Below are positions 1 to 9,207 of a stretch of 64,000 nt of DNA, piece after piece. The notes under the pieces were generated by a model. The model did no database searches, was not told where the DNA came from, and was given only the letters and a program-made list of their open reading frames with translations. The stretch is from contig CAYLZD010000013.1 in assembly GCA_964388275.1 (NCBI GenBank), positions 1-64,000 of the forward strand, written 5' to 3'. Origin of the DNA: JARYLZ01 sp964388275. GTDB lineage: Bacteria; Bacteroidota; Ignavibacteria; SZUA-365. A program made the translations under genes and the position numbers. The stretch's first letter is position 1; every line of letters begins with the position of its first letter.

Positions 1-1
1 C

Positions 2-24
2 GCCCCTCCCCGTCGGGGAGGGGC
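2..24. repeat. Perfect inverted repeat, 10-bp stem, 3-nt loop
   Basis: The arms at 2-11 and 15-24 are exactly complementary and almost purely C and G. No T-run follows, so this is not a classical terminator. It could still end transcription of a gene outside the window, or be a dispersed palindromic element. Confidence 0.6.
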
Positions 25-99
25 AGGCCGACGCAGTCGGCCGGGGTGGGCTCGGCCGGGGTGGGCGCGGAGGAGCAGGCCGACGCAGTCGGCCGGGGG
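23..99. repeat. Repeat cluster: duplicated hairpin plus 15-bp tandem duplication
   Basis: The hairpin ggccgac-gca-gtcggcc occurs at 26-42 and again at 78-94, each with the same flanks (gca before, ggggt after or nearly so). Between them the 15-mer tcggccggggtgggc is present twice in perfect tandem, at 37-51 and 52-66. It resembles REP-type or short tandem intergenic repeats. No encoded product is evident. Confidence 0.6.
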
Positions 100-371
100 T
101 AGCTGCAAGAAAACATTCTCATAAAAGAATCTACGCAGGCTGTAAGGGGAATGAAAGCAAGATCGAATGGCAACGAGCTATCGCATTGACTCAAAGCCGC
201 ATCGACTCATTAAAATCCCGCATGGCGGCCGCCTTGGAAGCATTCGTCGCCTTAAAGCTGCGGTCATATAAAACTTGATAGTCCCGCGTTTGAACGTCAG
301 CCTTCGGTTTGCCTTCCATCGATCTCTTCCGTATGATTCGCGGTGAACGTGAACAGCAAAAGGCTCCGAAC

Positions 372-3254
372 ATGAAATTCAGATGTATCCTTCCGGTCCT
401 GATGTTGTGTGCGGCATCGCTTCAGGCGCAAGTCGCCGTCACGACGTATGCCCCCGACATGACATACAGCCGCACCGCGATGCGCTACGACCCCGCTCCA
501 TATCCTGTCACTGTCACCCTGCGTAACACGGGGGCGGTAGCGGTCGGGCCGGTGAGCGTGAGAATCGAGCTTCTTGCGCCGTTCACGCTGGACTCCTCCG
601 AGCAAGGGGCCGTCATCAAACCGCAGACTCCGGCCGTGATCGCCCCGAACGATTCATTGCGACTCACCTGGAATCTTCAACATCCGCTTCTGCTCACGGC
701 GGCCATGCAGCGCGTGACTTTCCATGTGAAAGTCGGCCCGGCCGATTCCTCCTCCCATTCGATTAATATCCCGATACCTCCGGCGGATCCGCCTCGGCTC
801 TCGCTTCACATGTATGGAATAGACAGTCTCACGGCGAAACCGGACTCATCCGGATACAACAACAATCCGGCCGAAGCGCGCATACAGATTTACAACAGCG
901 GCGGGACACGCGTGGACAGTCTGCGCCTTCAGCTGAATCTGCCTCCCGGCTTCGTCCTCGATCCGCCCGGTCAGCCGAATCCAATTGTTCTCCAGACCCT
1001 CTATCCTCCGCCCGCGGGAGATCCCCGGCTCCAGGTCTTCTGGAAAATCCGCTATACGAAGGCGACGCGCGCCGGATTGAACGATTCGGCGGTCGTTACC
1101 GCCGCGGGCCGGGACATAGCCGGAGGCCCGGTGACGGGTAGCGTGTCGACGCCGGTACATGTCGACGGCCTTGCTCCCGCGTACGAAATCGAATTAAAAG
1201 CGCCGGACTCGCTCGCGTACGACACGGGTTCGGTTTACGCGCCGAATCCGATGCGCGTTGCCGCGATTCTGCGGAATACCGGCGAACAAATCGCCGGGCT
1301 CGGATCCTTGCGTATGTCGCCGGCGGGCGGCGGCGCATCCACGAAGGATTCGCTTTCCCGCTTTCTTCCCGACCTCGGTCCGGGCGACAGCGTCGCTTTC
1401 GAGTGGGACATGGACATTGAACGCCGCTCCTTTCCGCACTCGATTACATGGACCGCGACGGCGGTGGACGACGACGGTTTCAGCAGGAGCGCATCGGCGC
1501 AGACCTCGGTTCCCGGCCGCGCTCACTCGCTGTCGATACAGGATCTGAGCTTTCCCGACACGCTGGCCCTCACACCGGACCGTACCGCCTATCAAAGCCG
1601 GGTCATTGAACTGCGCTTCCGGGTGCACAACGACAACTGGACCAACGCGCGCCTGGTGGAACTGCGCTGCGTGCCGGCGGGCACAGGCATACTGCCGAAC
1701 GGGCCCGTGAGCACGACACCCGGCGATTTGCTCGGCCCGGGAGACACGAGCGGATTCTATTCCATCGCTTACAGGGCTCTCGGCGCGTCGCCGGCGCGCG
1801 GCATATCATTTGAACTGTGCGCGGTCGCATCGACAGGAGACACCGGTTGCGCCCGCGTTTCCGTTTTCGTGCCCGCGCTCGAAAGCCGCGTATCCCTCGA
1901 TCGCCGAGGCCCGGATTCGCTGAGCATCGATCAGCAGAACAACGCATATTCGCCGAATCCCTTCGAACAGTTGATAACGTTGAACAACCTCGGCGCCGCC
2001 GACATAAAGCTGGATTCCGCGGCCATGGACGTTTTCGGGGACGGCGTAGAACGGCTGGAAGACCGCGGTTTCTTCTTCGGTGTGACGGTGCCTCCCGCTC
2101 AAGGCCGCGCGCGCGCCTGGACGTTCAGAGTGGAGAAGCGGACGCGTCCGCGCAAGGCGGTGCTCGCGTATTCCGCCTGGTACGAAGGCGCTCAAATGAT
2201 TTCCGACACGGCGGAGATTTTCATTCCCGGTTTCGAGCCGCTCCTGTCGCTGGAGACCGCGCCGCTGCCGGAAATCCTTTTCGACAGCGTGTCGATCCAC
2301 AGCCCGTCGCGCGTTCAGTTCTCCGTTCTTGCGCGCAACACAGGAGGCATTGCCTTTGCTCTGGATTCCATGGAACTCGCGTTGGAAGCGCCGTGGACGC
2401 TGGAAGCGCCCGCCGTCACGGTGAGCGGGGCGGTTTTGCAGCCGGGGGATTCTGCGCGTTTCGAATGGGGGACGCGCTTCGTTCCGGCGCTGTTCAACGA
2501 TTCGCTCTTCAGTGTTTTTAACTGCACTGCCCATTACGACGGCGGGCGGCGAAGCTCGCGGCAATCAGTGGCGGCGATACCGGGCCGTCCCACCTCCCTC
2601 CGCATAGATGCCGCCCCGCCCTCCCGCCTGACGGCGAGAGCGGACGGCGCCGGTTACGAGGAGAGTCCTCTGGCGACCGTTTTCAGCGTTTACAATGACT
2701 CGTGGGTGACGCGCTCGCTCAGCGGCACTTCGACGACGGTTTCAGGCGACGGCTTCACAGCCCGCACGCCGCTTGTGAGGACCATGGACGCGCCCATATC
2801 GCCATACGGGTATTTCCATACGGATCCGGATACTTTCGACGTGGAAGCGGCCCGGACCGACAGGACGGTGACTCTCACCTTCGGCGCCGCGCTCGCGGAC
2901 GGGAGCAGCGCCGCCAGGTCATTCGTAATCGACATTCCCGGTATCGAGCCCCCGGCCGGAGCCGGCTTTCCTCCGGCCGCGGATGCCGCGCTGCTGCCGC
3001 CGTACCCGAATCCGGCTTCGCCGCAATCCGGCATCGTGGTAGTTCCGTACGCGCTGTTGTCCCGCGGGCGCGTCCGTATCGAGGCGTACAACGCGCTCGG
3101 ATCACGAGCGGCTGTCATTGTAGATTGCGATGCGGATGCAGGGGAACACCGGGCCTTCTGGGACGCCTCGAATATGCCGGCCGGCGTATATCTTCTTCGC
3201 ATGGAGGCGGGCGGCGCCGGCGCCGGACGGATAATCACGCTGGAGCGGCGATGA
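372..3254 (+). CDS. Secreted Ig-like/CARDB-type repeat protein with T9SS sorting domain
   Basis: This is a 960-residue exported protein. The chosen ATG gives a signal peptide (MKFRCILPVLMLCAASLQAQ) and has an AAAGG eight bases upstream. An earlier in-frame ATG at 309 would put 21 polar residues in front of the signal. About seven repeats of 110-130 residues follow. Each starts near a (Y)xxNP- or (Y)xxSP-like motif followed by an R/V-rich strand and NTG or ND, as in CARDB-type adhesion folds built of beta-strands. The last ~85 residues (YPNPASPQ to GRIITLERR) match the type IX secretion C-terminal sorting domain, with the NALGSR turn and AGVYLLRM. The likely fate is export through T9SS and surface attachment. 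The specific ligand is unknown. The next gene starts 52 bases downstream and may be co-transcribed. Confidence 0.85.
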   Translation: MKFRCILPVLMLCAASLQAQVAVTTYAPDMTYSRTAMRYDPAPYPVTVTLRNTGAVAVGPVSVRIELLAPFTLDSSEQGAVIKPQTPAVIAPNDSLRLTWNLQHPLLLTAAMQRVTFHVKVGPADSSSHSINIPIPPADPPRLSLHMYGIDSLTAKPDSSGYNNNPAEARIQIYNSGGTRVDSLRLQLNLPPGFVLDPPGQPNPIVLQTLYPPPAGDPRLQVFWKIRYTKATRAGLNDSAVVTAAGRDIAGGPVTGSVSTPVHVDGLAPAYEIELKAPDSLAYDTGSVYAPNPMRVAAILRNTGEQIAGLGSLRMSPAGGGASTKDSLSRFLPDLGPGDSVAFEWDMDIERRSFPHSITWTATAVDDDGFSRSASAQTSVPGRAHSLSIQDLSFPDTLALTPDRTAYQSRVIELRFRVHNDNWTNARLVELRCVPAGTGILPNGPVSTTPGDLLGPGDTSGFYSIAYRALGASPARGISFELCAVASTGDTGCARVSVFVPALESRVSLDRRGPDSLSIDQQNNAYSPNPFEQLITLNNLGAADIKLDSAAMDVFGDGVERLEDRGFFFGVTVPPAQGRARAWTFRVEKRTRPRKAVLAYSAWYEGAQMISDTAEIFIPGFEPLLSLETAPLPEILFDSVSIHSPSRVQFSVLARNTGGIAFALDSMELALEAPWTLEAPAVTVSGAVLQPGDSARFEWGTRFVPALFNDSLFSVFNCTAHYDGGRRSSRQSVAAIPGRPTSLRIDAAPPSRLTARADGAGYEESPLATVFSVYNDSWVTRSLSGTSTTVSGDGFTARTPLVRTMDAPISPYGYFHTDPDTFDVEAARTDRTVTLTFGAALADGSSAARSFVIDIPGIEPPAGAGFPPAADAALLPPYPNPASPQSGIVVVPYALLSRGRVRIEAYNALGSRAAVIVDCDADAGEHRAFWDASNMPAGVYLLRMEAGGAGAGRIITLERR

Positions 3255-3306
3255 AAAACGCGGGATGCGGCGGCTCGCGCGCCGCGGCTTTTCAGGACGC
3301 CGGCGC

Positions 3307-4980
3307 ATGATATACCGGATAACGCTTCCGTTCAAGCACAGCGAAGCCGATCTGCGGAAGGCGATAGCCCTGCATTTCGGCCGAGACTGTCCTTACAGGA
3401 TACTCAAGCGCAGCATCGACGCCAGGCAGCACGGGAACATCAGGGTCGAATACGCGGTCTCTTCCGACGTTTCGGATCCCGCCGAGGACGTGCGTGCCGC
3501 CGTTGAACAGCAGCGCGGCCGCCTCGAAAAGCATTTCAGCGCGCTGCGTCCGCCCGTCCCCGTCGTCGTGGGCGCCGGTCCGGGCGGCCTGTTCTGTGCG
3601 CTCTGGCTGCTCATGCACGGCTTGCGGCCCGTGGTCCTCGAACAGGGAACGCCGATGCGGGAGCGTCTCCGCGACATGGCCCGTTTCATGAAAAACGGAG
3701 TATTGCATCCGTATTCAAACATCTGTTTCGGCGCGGGCGGGGCGGGCGCCTACAGCGACGGCAAGCTCGTCACCCGCATCAGGTCGCCGTTCATTCCCTT
3801 CGTGATGTCGGTTTTCGTGGAGCACGGGGCGCCGGAGGAGATCCGTTACCTGTACAATCCGCATCTCGGCTCGAACCGTATACGCCGCTGCATCACGGGC
3901 CTTCTGAGCGGTCTGGAATCGAGCGGCGTCGATATACGCTACGGCGTCCGTCTGGCCGACATGGAACTGGATGAAAACGGGGGCGTGCTCGGGCTCCTGA
4001 CCGCCGAATCCTCGAATGCCGGCGCAGCGCGCGCCGTCGCCCGCCTGCGATTGTCCGACGGCGGCGCCGTGTTCCTGGCGGCGGGACATTCATCCAGGGA
4101 AACTTACGCCATGCTGAGAGCGCGCGGCGCCGCGATGGATGCCAAGGATTTCGCCGTCGGCGTCCGCGTCGAACATCCCGCCGCCGCGGTCGACGAGATG
4201 CAATACGGCGAACATAGCGGAACGCGCTACCCCGGCATCGAGACGGCGCAATACCGGCTTGCAAAAACCTGGAAGGACGAAAACCGGGCCGTGTACTCGT
4301 TCTGCATGTGCCCGGGCGGATACGTGATCAACGCGAGCACGGGATCCGACGGCGTGGTGAGCAACGGAATGAGCAACGCCCTGAAATCCGGGCGCTTCTC
4401 CAACGCGGCCGTCGTTGTGAACATCTCGAGGGACGACCTTTCCCGCATGGGCTTCACGGGCGTGGACGCGGCGCTGGAATTCCAGAAGGAACTCGAAGAG
4501 CGCTGCCGCGGCGCGGTCAATGCGGCGGGAAGTTCCAACACGCTTCCCGGACAACTCTTGAACGACTTCATGCAGGGCGCGCCTTCGCGCTCGCTCAAGC
4601 CGGCATCCTGCCTCAATCCGATCGCGCCGGCCCCGCTGCACGACTTGATGCCGGATTTCGTGACCGAAGCCCTGCGCCGCGGCTTCATTGTGTTCGACCG
4701 TAAAATGCGCGGCTTCGCTTCACATGCGGACGCTCAACTGTTCGGATGCGAAAGCCGCACCTCGTCGCCGTACCGGGTGCATCGCGATCCTGATTCCCTG
4801 ATGTCCCTGTCCCATCCAGGTTTGTACCCGGTCGGGGAAGGCGCGGGGTACGCGGGGGGCATAACTTCGGCGGCTGTCGACGGCATACGCTGCGCTCAGG
4901 CCTGGCTGGGCCGCTTCATATCCGTCGAGCCGTTCGATTCTTTCAAGGAGTCCGGCGAAGATACTCGAACAGACGCGTGA
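3307..4980 (+). CDS. FAD-dependent dehydrogenase/oxidoreductase (COG2509-like)
   Basis: This is a 557-residue cytosolic flavoprotein. An N-terminal ~90-residue domain (IYRITLPFKHSEADLRKAI) precedes a dinucleotide-binding motif VVVGAGPGGLFCALWL near residue 90 and a conserved FGAGGAGAYSDGKL stretch near residue 145. The C-terminal part has LYPVGEGAGYAGGITSAAVDG, the second FAD contact. This layout is that of the large uncharacterised NAD(P)/FAD-dependent dehydrogenases related to YhcI/COG2509, so the substrate is unknown. I chose the ATG at 3307 because the family begins MIYRI; the frame is open to 3265 and the extension is Arg-rich and non-family. Its last 38 bases overlap the 3' end of the convergent aminotransferase gene. 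Confidence 0.85.
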   Translation: MIYRITLPFKHSEADLRKAIALHFGRDCPYRILKRSIDARQHGNIRVEYAVSSDVSDPAEDVRAAVEQQRGRLEKHFSALRPPVPVVVGAGPGGLFCALWLLMHGLRPVVLEQGTPMRERLRDMARFMKNGVLHPYSNICFGAGGAGAYSDGKLVTRIRSPFIPFVMSVFVEHGAPEEIRYLYNPHLGSNRIRRCITGLLSGLESSGVDIRYGVRLADMELDENGGVLGLLTAESSNAGAARAVARLRLSDGGAVFLAAGHSSRETYAMLRARGAAMDAKDFAVGVRVEHPAAAVDEMQYGEHSGTRYPGIETAQYRLAKTWKDENRAVYSFCMCPGGYVINASTGSDGVVSNGMSNALKSGRFSNAAVVVNISRDDLSRMGFTGVDAALEFQKELEERCRGAVNAAGSSNTLPGQLLNDFMQGAPSRSLKPASCLNPIAPAPLHDLMPDFVTEALRRGFIVFDRKMRGFASHADAQLFGCESRTSSPYRVHRDPDSLMSLSHPGLYPVGEGAGYAGGITSAAVDGIRCAQAWLGRFISVEPFDSFKESGEDTRTDA

Positions 4981-6130
4981 TCCCTTCCCTGAAACCGGCT
5001 TCTTCAGGCAGAAGACTCAGTACCAGATGCTTCCCTTCCGGGAAGTCGAAGAAATATCCCGGATGCGCCATCACGTTTTGCTCTTCGAGAAGTCCGCAGG
5101 CCAGCTCCTCTTCCGGAGTATCGTTATCGAGATCGAGCACGGCGTACCAGCCGGCTTCGGCCGGCAGGCAGCGGGCGGGCGTGTCTTCCCGCGCGGCGTC
5201 CACCAGCGTGAGGAGATTGCCGGCGCAGCGCCGTCTTATCTGCGGCTGTACGATGCAGGCGAGCTCCAGCAAATCCTTCGCGGCGTGTTGAACAGGGGTG
5301 TTGACCGTGAGGAAAGTGTCGGCAATCAGATCCAGGCGGTCCATAGAGTCCCGGACAAGCCCGGCGGGTCCGGACGTCGCGATCCAGCCCAGTTTCAATT
5401 GAGGGAGCGCGAGGGTTTTCGAGAAGCCGCCCAAAGTGAACGCCAGCGCGCCGGTCGGGACGTCGAATATCGAAACCGCCGGCCGTGCCGCCGACGACTG
5501 CAGCGGGTAATCCAGGAATACCTCGTCCGAAATAAGCGCCAAGCCTTTTTCCCCGCAGAATTGCAGCAGGCGGGACGCCTCGTCTAACCGCAGAGGGTTC
5601 CCCGTCGGATTGTTTGGGTTTATCGTGACGACGGCGCGGCAGCGCGGTGAATACGCCCGGTCGAGGGAATCGAAGTCGATCCGCCACCCGTTCTCCTCAT
5701 CACACGACAGATCGTAGGGCTCTATGTTCACGCCCTCCATCGCCGCGAGCAGTTCGACAAGAGGATACGACGGGCGGGGGACGAGAATCGAGTCGCCTTT
5801 GTCGGTGAGCAATTTCAGAAGGAACGCGTAGGCCTCGCTGGTGCCGGATGTCAGGTGCAGGCGTCCCTCGTCGGCGTTCCGGCCTCTTTTCCTGTGGTAG
5901 TCCGCGATCGCGGTACGCGCGGCCGCGAGTCCCCGCGGCTGGGGATCGTAGGTCAGGGCTTCCGCTTTGGTTATCGCCCGGAGTATTTCGTCCCGCGGGA
6001 ACTCCAGCCCGGCGCGCGTGGGATTGGATTCGGTCAGATCGATCAGCGCTTCGCCGGCCCCGCGCTTCAGTTCGAGCAGCGCGGTGAGCGGATTCGGGCT
6101 GAGATCGTCCGGAAATCGCGACGAGAACAC
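4943..6130 (-). CDS. Pyridoxal-phosphate-dependent aminotransferase, class I/II
   Basis: This 395-residue protein has the fold-type I aminotransferase signature: SGTSEAYAF (about 95) for phosphate contact, NPNNPTG (171-177), SDEVFLDY (201-208, Asp202 to the pyridine nitrogen) and GGFSKTLALPQLKLGW, in which Lys238 forms the Schiff base. The C-terminal HLVLSLLPEEAGFREGI replaces the usual R-I-S stretch, so the canonical carboxylate-binding Arg is not obvious. That variant is, as I recall, typical of a broad subfamily whose substrate is not fixed. It transaminates some amino acid/2-oxoacid pair; which one cannot be read from sequence. The gene is convergent with the FAD oxidoreductase and lies 13 bases upstream of the start-distal lipoprotein gene on the same strand, so co-transcription with it is likely. 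Confidence 0.88.
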   Translation of the reverse strand: MFSSRFPDDLSPNPLTALLELKRGAGEALIDLTESNPTRAGLEFPRDEILRAITKAEALTYDPQPRGLAAARTAIADYHRKRGRNADEGRLHLTSGTSEAYAFLLKLLTDKGDSILVPRPSYPLVELLAAMEGVNIEPYDLSCDEENGWRIDFDSLDRAYSPRCRAVVTINPNNPTGNPLRLDEASRLLQFCGEKGLALISDEVFLDYPLQSSAARPAVSIFDVPTGALAFTLGGFSKTLALPQLKLGWIATSGPAGLVRDSMDRLDLIADTFLTVNTPVQHAAKDLLELACIVQPQIRRRCAGNLLTLVDAAREDTPARCLPAEAGWYAVLDLDNDTPEEELACGLLEEQNVMAHPGYFFDFPEGKHLVLSLLPEEAGFREGITRLFEYLRRTP

Positions 6131-6143
6131 GCGGCCGCGACCG

Positions 6144-6773
6144 TCAATTGCCCCTGAATTCCTTGTCGATTATGCTGATCTCGCCCGGGTAGACGATGTC
6201 GCCGAAGTCCGTTTTGATGCGCGGTTTTGCCTTCAGGGTGACCCGCGCGGGCGAGCCGTTGACTCCGCCGAGAGCGAGCGCCAGATTCGCGACGCTTTCA
6301 TACCCCTTGTCGCGGAAGAATTGCCCGAGGTCGAGATCCATCCTGAGCGGAATGATGCTTTGCTCGCCAGTGCCCGGTATGGTGATCGGCTCGGTGATGT
6401 CGCCGTTGATCGTGGTGGTGTTGTCGAGTATCAGCGTCCACGCGAAGCTCGTCATCGTGGCGGCGCTTTTGAAACGCCCGTCGCGGCCGTCGTTCGGGTT
6501 TTTCGCGGCGACGTTCAGCGTGAAAGACGCCGGAAACCTGCCCTGCGCGAATCCCGCCGCGAGCTTGCCCCCGTCCACGAGCGAAAAATCCGAAAGGGCG
6601 GATTTGTTCGACAGGTTGACGCCCATGAGTTCGAAATTGCTGATGTTGTCCAGTTTAAAAGTGCAGCGGGCGAGTCCTTTGAGCGATTCTCCGAAGTCGC
6701 GCAATTGTGAGCACGACAGCAGGACGAATGCCGGAATAAGGAGGGAACAGCGGATAAGGCGATGGGAATTCAT
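6144..6773 (-). CDS. LEA type 2 (LEA14-like) lipoprotein
   Basis: The product is a 209-residue lipoprotein. Its N-terminus MNSHRLIRCSLLIPAFVLLSCSQ carries a lipobox (LLSC), so Cys21 is probably lipidated. The body has the NVAAKNPNDGR motif and beta-sandwich pattern of LEA14/WHy-type domains, which occur in many bacterial periplasmic lipoproteins. No enzymatic residues are evident. It lies immediately upstream of the aminotransferase on the same strand (13-base gap), after a 71-base gap from the M28 peptidase gene. The function is unknown; a role as a periplasmic structural or binding protein is an inference. Confidence 0.75.
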   Translation of the reverse strand: MNSHRLIRCSLLIPAFVLLSCSQLRDFGESLKGLARCTFKLDNISNFELMGVNLSNKSALSDFSLVDGGKLAAGFAQGRFPASFTLNVAAKNPNDGRDGRFKSAATMTSFAWTLILDNTTTINGDITEPITIPGTGEQSIIPLRMDLDLGQFFRDKGYESVANLALALGGVNGSPARVTLKAKPRIKTDFGDIVYPGEISIIDKEFRGN

Positions 6774-6844
6774 GAAATCCTCCGAAAATTGTCGCGTGCT
6801 GGGAAATGCCGATACGAGTCGCCGGTTCGGCCGCGCTTTTCCCT

Positions 6845-8014
6845 TCAGGGCATGGCTTCAACGATTTCGCGGCAGACGGCGTAACAGTGCTCGATCGCGG
6901 CGATGTCGAGCAGATCCGCCGTGTCGCGCCGGGTGTGCATCGCGCGGAATGCCCGGTCCCAGGAAGCGGTTGAAAGGGTGACGGACTGGTAGCCGTGCGC
7001 GGCGAAGGGGATATGGTCCATGGCGGCGCCTGTCGGAAGCCAGTGGTTTCTGGAGTCGATTCCGAAGCGCGACGCTATGTCGTTGCAGAGCCTCGCGAGT
7101 TGAGGGCCTGTTTTTACGGGCGGTATTCCGTAACGGTCGGTGACGCGCAACGGCCCGCGGGATCCTATCCCGTCCAGATTTATTATGATGCTGCGCGAGG
7201 CGGGAAATCGTTCGACGAATTCCTCGTTGCCCGCGAGCGCCACCGCTCCGCACAAGCCCGCCTCCTCCGCGCCGGTGGCGACAAAAACCAGATCGGCCTT
7301 CGGCTGCTCCGAGGCGAAGGAATGCGCGAGTTCGAGCAGCACCGCCACGCCCGAGGCGTTGTCGTAGGCGCCGGGCGAAGCGTTGGCTGTGCTCACGGTG
7401 AGGAGCGTGATGAACAGCAAACATGCAGGGATGAGCGTCAGCAGCACCAACTCGGGCGGAAGGGCGAACACGGCGGCGGCTATCATCAGCAGGGCGGAGA
7501 GCGTTGAAACTACCGAGAGCGCCCCGTAGAGCGCGAACCTGGTCGGGCCGCTGAGATTCTGGCTCTTCGAGTCGTAATGCGCCATGAATATGATCGCTAT
7601 GCGGTTCTCCCGCGACGGATGCTCGGCTATGATGTTCTTCGAGCGCAGCGAGCCGAAAGTGCGCAATCGGTACATCAATTCCGCGGCGCGCGACCATCGC
7701 GTGGCGAGGACGAGCAGCAGCAGCACGAGAATTCCGGTCTCGACGGCATACGCCGGCACGGCCGCTATGGAAAAATATCCGACAATGAGGGCCACGATAA
7801 TAGCCGTGGTCAGCAGGCGCGGGAATATGTCGAGAGGAAAAAAGGACGAGGTGAACGGCTGTTCGTCGACCTCGTATCCTTCCCTCTGAAAGGCGGCTTT
7901 GATGTAATTCCTGGCGCGCAATTCCCCGGCGCTGCCGACAAAGCGCGGCTGCGCGAGCTCCCGCACATGGCGGAGTATGCGTCTGCCGATCCGGTTTTCA
8001 GCGATAATTTCCAA
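6845..8014 (-). CDS. Membrane-embedded M28-family metallopeptidase
   Basis: This is a 389-residue zinc aminopeptidase-like protein. M28 ligand motifs are visible in order: MAHYDSKS (His146, Asp148), GAYDNASG (Asp218), ATGAEEAGL (Glu250/251), INLDGIGS and a late HIPFAAHG. Hydrophobic segments at about 66-105 and 161-209 place two membrane hairpins in the chain. The second lies between the first and second zinc motifs, where soluble M28 enzymes have only a short loop. The start is uncertain: the 5'-most start is TTG at 8014 with no clear Shine-Dalgarno sequence, although the N-terminal part (GSAGELRARNYIKAAFQREGY) is typical of the family and must be included. Likely role: cleavage of N-terminal residues or small peptides at the membrane. 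Confidence 0.82.
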   Translation of the reverse strand: MEIIAENRIGRRILRHVRELAQPRFVGSAGELRARNYIKAAFQREGYEVDEQPFTSSFFPLDIFPRLLTTAIIVALIVGYFSIAAVPAYAVETGILVLLLLVLATRWSRAAELMYRLRTFGSLRSKNIIAEHPSRENRIAIIFMAHYDSKSQNLSGPTRFALYGALSVVSTLSALLMIAAAVFALPPELVLLTLIPACLLFITLLTVSTANASPGAYDNASGVAVLLELAHSFASEQPKADLVFVATGAEEAGLCGAVALAGNEEFVERFPASRSIIINLDGIGSRGPLRVTDRYGIPPVKTGPQLARLCNDIASRFGIDSRNHWLPTGAAMDHIPFAAHGYQSVTLSTASWDRAFRAMHTRRDTADLLDIAAIEHCYAVCREIVEAMP

Positions 8015-8112
8015 GTGTGCGCCGAAGCTGTTCCGGAGGGAAATATACCCGAGAGGAAAACGGGAAACAATGTGCCGGACTCGTCGATGCGGCTTTCGTG
8101 AACCGCGTACAA

Positions 8113-8154
8113 AAAAGCAATCGCCGTCCCGCTTATGGGACGGCGATTGCTTTT
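8113..8154 (-). terminator. Strong intrinsic terminator, probably bidirectional
   Basis: A perfect 18-bp stem (8113-8130 with 8137-8154) encloses a 6-base loop. Read on the minus strand it is followed by a run of six T, as expected after the lipoprotein gene ending at 8196. The plus-strand side also ends in four T, so it can act in both directions and shield the M28 gene from readthrough. Confidence 0.9.
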
Positions 8155-8195
8155 GTTCGACTGTCCGCCGCTACGCGGACGCGGCGCGGGCCGCG

Positions 8196-9056
8196 TTACT
8201 CTCTGTACGATTTCAGCTTCTGGGTCTCGCCCGGCAGGATTATGCTTCCGGCTATCGGTATGTTCACGATTCCGCTTTCCTGCACGACCTGAATCTGCCC
8301 GTCCGGATCGTCGGAGAACCAGGACGAAACGTTGATGATCGCCGGGGCGCCGATCGGCAGCGTGGCCGTGATGGTGATCGTGGTCTTCCAGGCCTTGATC
8401 TGCTTGGCGCCGACCGTGATCACTTCCTCCTTCGCCGCAAATTTTCCTTTCATAAGTAACGTTACCTTGATCGGATAGCCGGAGAAGTTGAAGTTCAGCT
8501 CCTCGCCGTTCTCGCTCGTGATGAACCATTCCGTGCCGACGGCAAGCGCGCCGCCGTTGTCGTCATGGAATTTGGCGATTATGTCCCACTTGGGGCCTGC
8601 AATGGTCGGCGGCGCGATCGGGAACCTGGAAACGAGCGCCTCGACAAATTTCTTCATCACCGATTCGATGAAACCGTAGGCCTGCACTTCCTTGGTGAAA
8701 GAATTGCCGCCGGCCGATCCCGTGTTGGCGCGAATGTACATCGTGTCCTTCATGCTGCTCTTCTGGTCTGTTCCGATGCGGTAGAACCAGTCTCTGTACG
8801 CGCCGAGAATGAGGCCGCCGTTTCCGCGTATGTCCACCACGTAATCGCGCGTACTGCCGGCCACCTCCGCGTTCGTGGAGTCCAGATCGGCGCGGTCGTA
8901 GGTGAACTGCGACATCGCCTTGAGTTCGAGATTGATGCGCGAGCTGCCCGAGGGATTGTTGTTGGTCCCGTTATCGTCATCGCTGCAGCCTGCGCCCGCA
9001 AGCAGCAGGAGAGCCGCGGACAAAGCGGCAGAAAAATACATCCGGAACTTTTTCAT
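8196..9056 (-). CDS. Lipoprotein of unknown function
   Basis: This is a 286-residue predicted lipoprotein. Translation from the ATG at 9056 gives MKKFRMYFSAALSAALLLLA followed by GAGC, a lipobox, and an acidic/Asn-rich SDDDNGTNNNPSG linker that would leave the domain free in the periplasm or on the outer membrane. GGAGG sits ten bases upstream of this ATG. The open frame extends 68 codons further up, but that part lacks any signal character. The body is beta-rich (repeated short strands, ITITATLPIGAPAIINVSSWF) with no motif I recognise. It is a single-gene transcription unit ending at the strong hairpin 8113-8154. Function not assigned. Confidence 0.75.
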   Translation of the reverse strand: MKKFRMYFSAALSAALLLLAGAGCSDDDNGTNNNPSGSSRINLELKAMSQFTYDRADLDSTNAEVAGSTRDYVVDIRGNGGLILGAYRDWFYRIGTDQKSSMKDTMYIRANTGSAGGNSFTKEVQAYGFIESVMKKFVEALVSRFPIAPPTIAGPKWDIIAKFHDDNGGALAVGTEWFITSENGEELNFNFSGYPIKVTLLMKGKFAAKEEVITVGAKQIKAWKTTITITATLPIGAPAIINVSSWFSDDPDGQIQVVQESGIVNIPIAGSIILPGETQKLKSYRE

Positions 9057-9207
9057 TGTGCTGACGCCTCCTGGAACGCTATTGATGAATGCTTTGAATG
9101 AATTCCGCCTGCCTGCGGCTGCCTGTATGTTATCGCATACCGCAGGATAAATATACAAAAACGGGATGTCAAGTTGACATCCCGCGGACCTTCCGATTAT
9201 GTAAACG

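Larger units (their letters stand above)
1..371. other. Intergenic region with GC-rich repeats, no convincing gene
   Basis: I see no supportable gene here. The first 100 bases hold a 10-bp-stem palindrome and two copies of a 7-bp-stem hairpin, annotated separately. The rest, about 100-371, is ordinary sequence leading to the ribosome-binding site of the gene starting at 372. A short minus-strand open frame (191-373) has no recognisable domain, no clear ribosome-binding site and overlaps the next gene's start, so I do not call it. Confidence 0.6.

Noticed and set aside
191..373. A 60-residue minus-strand frame
   Set aside because: No domain or clear ribosome-binding site, and it overlaps the next gene.
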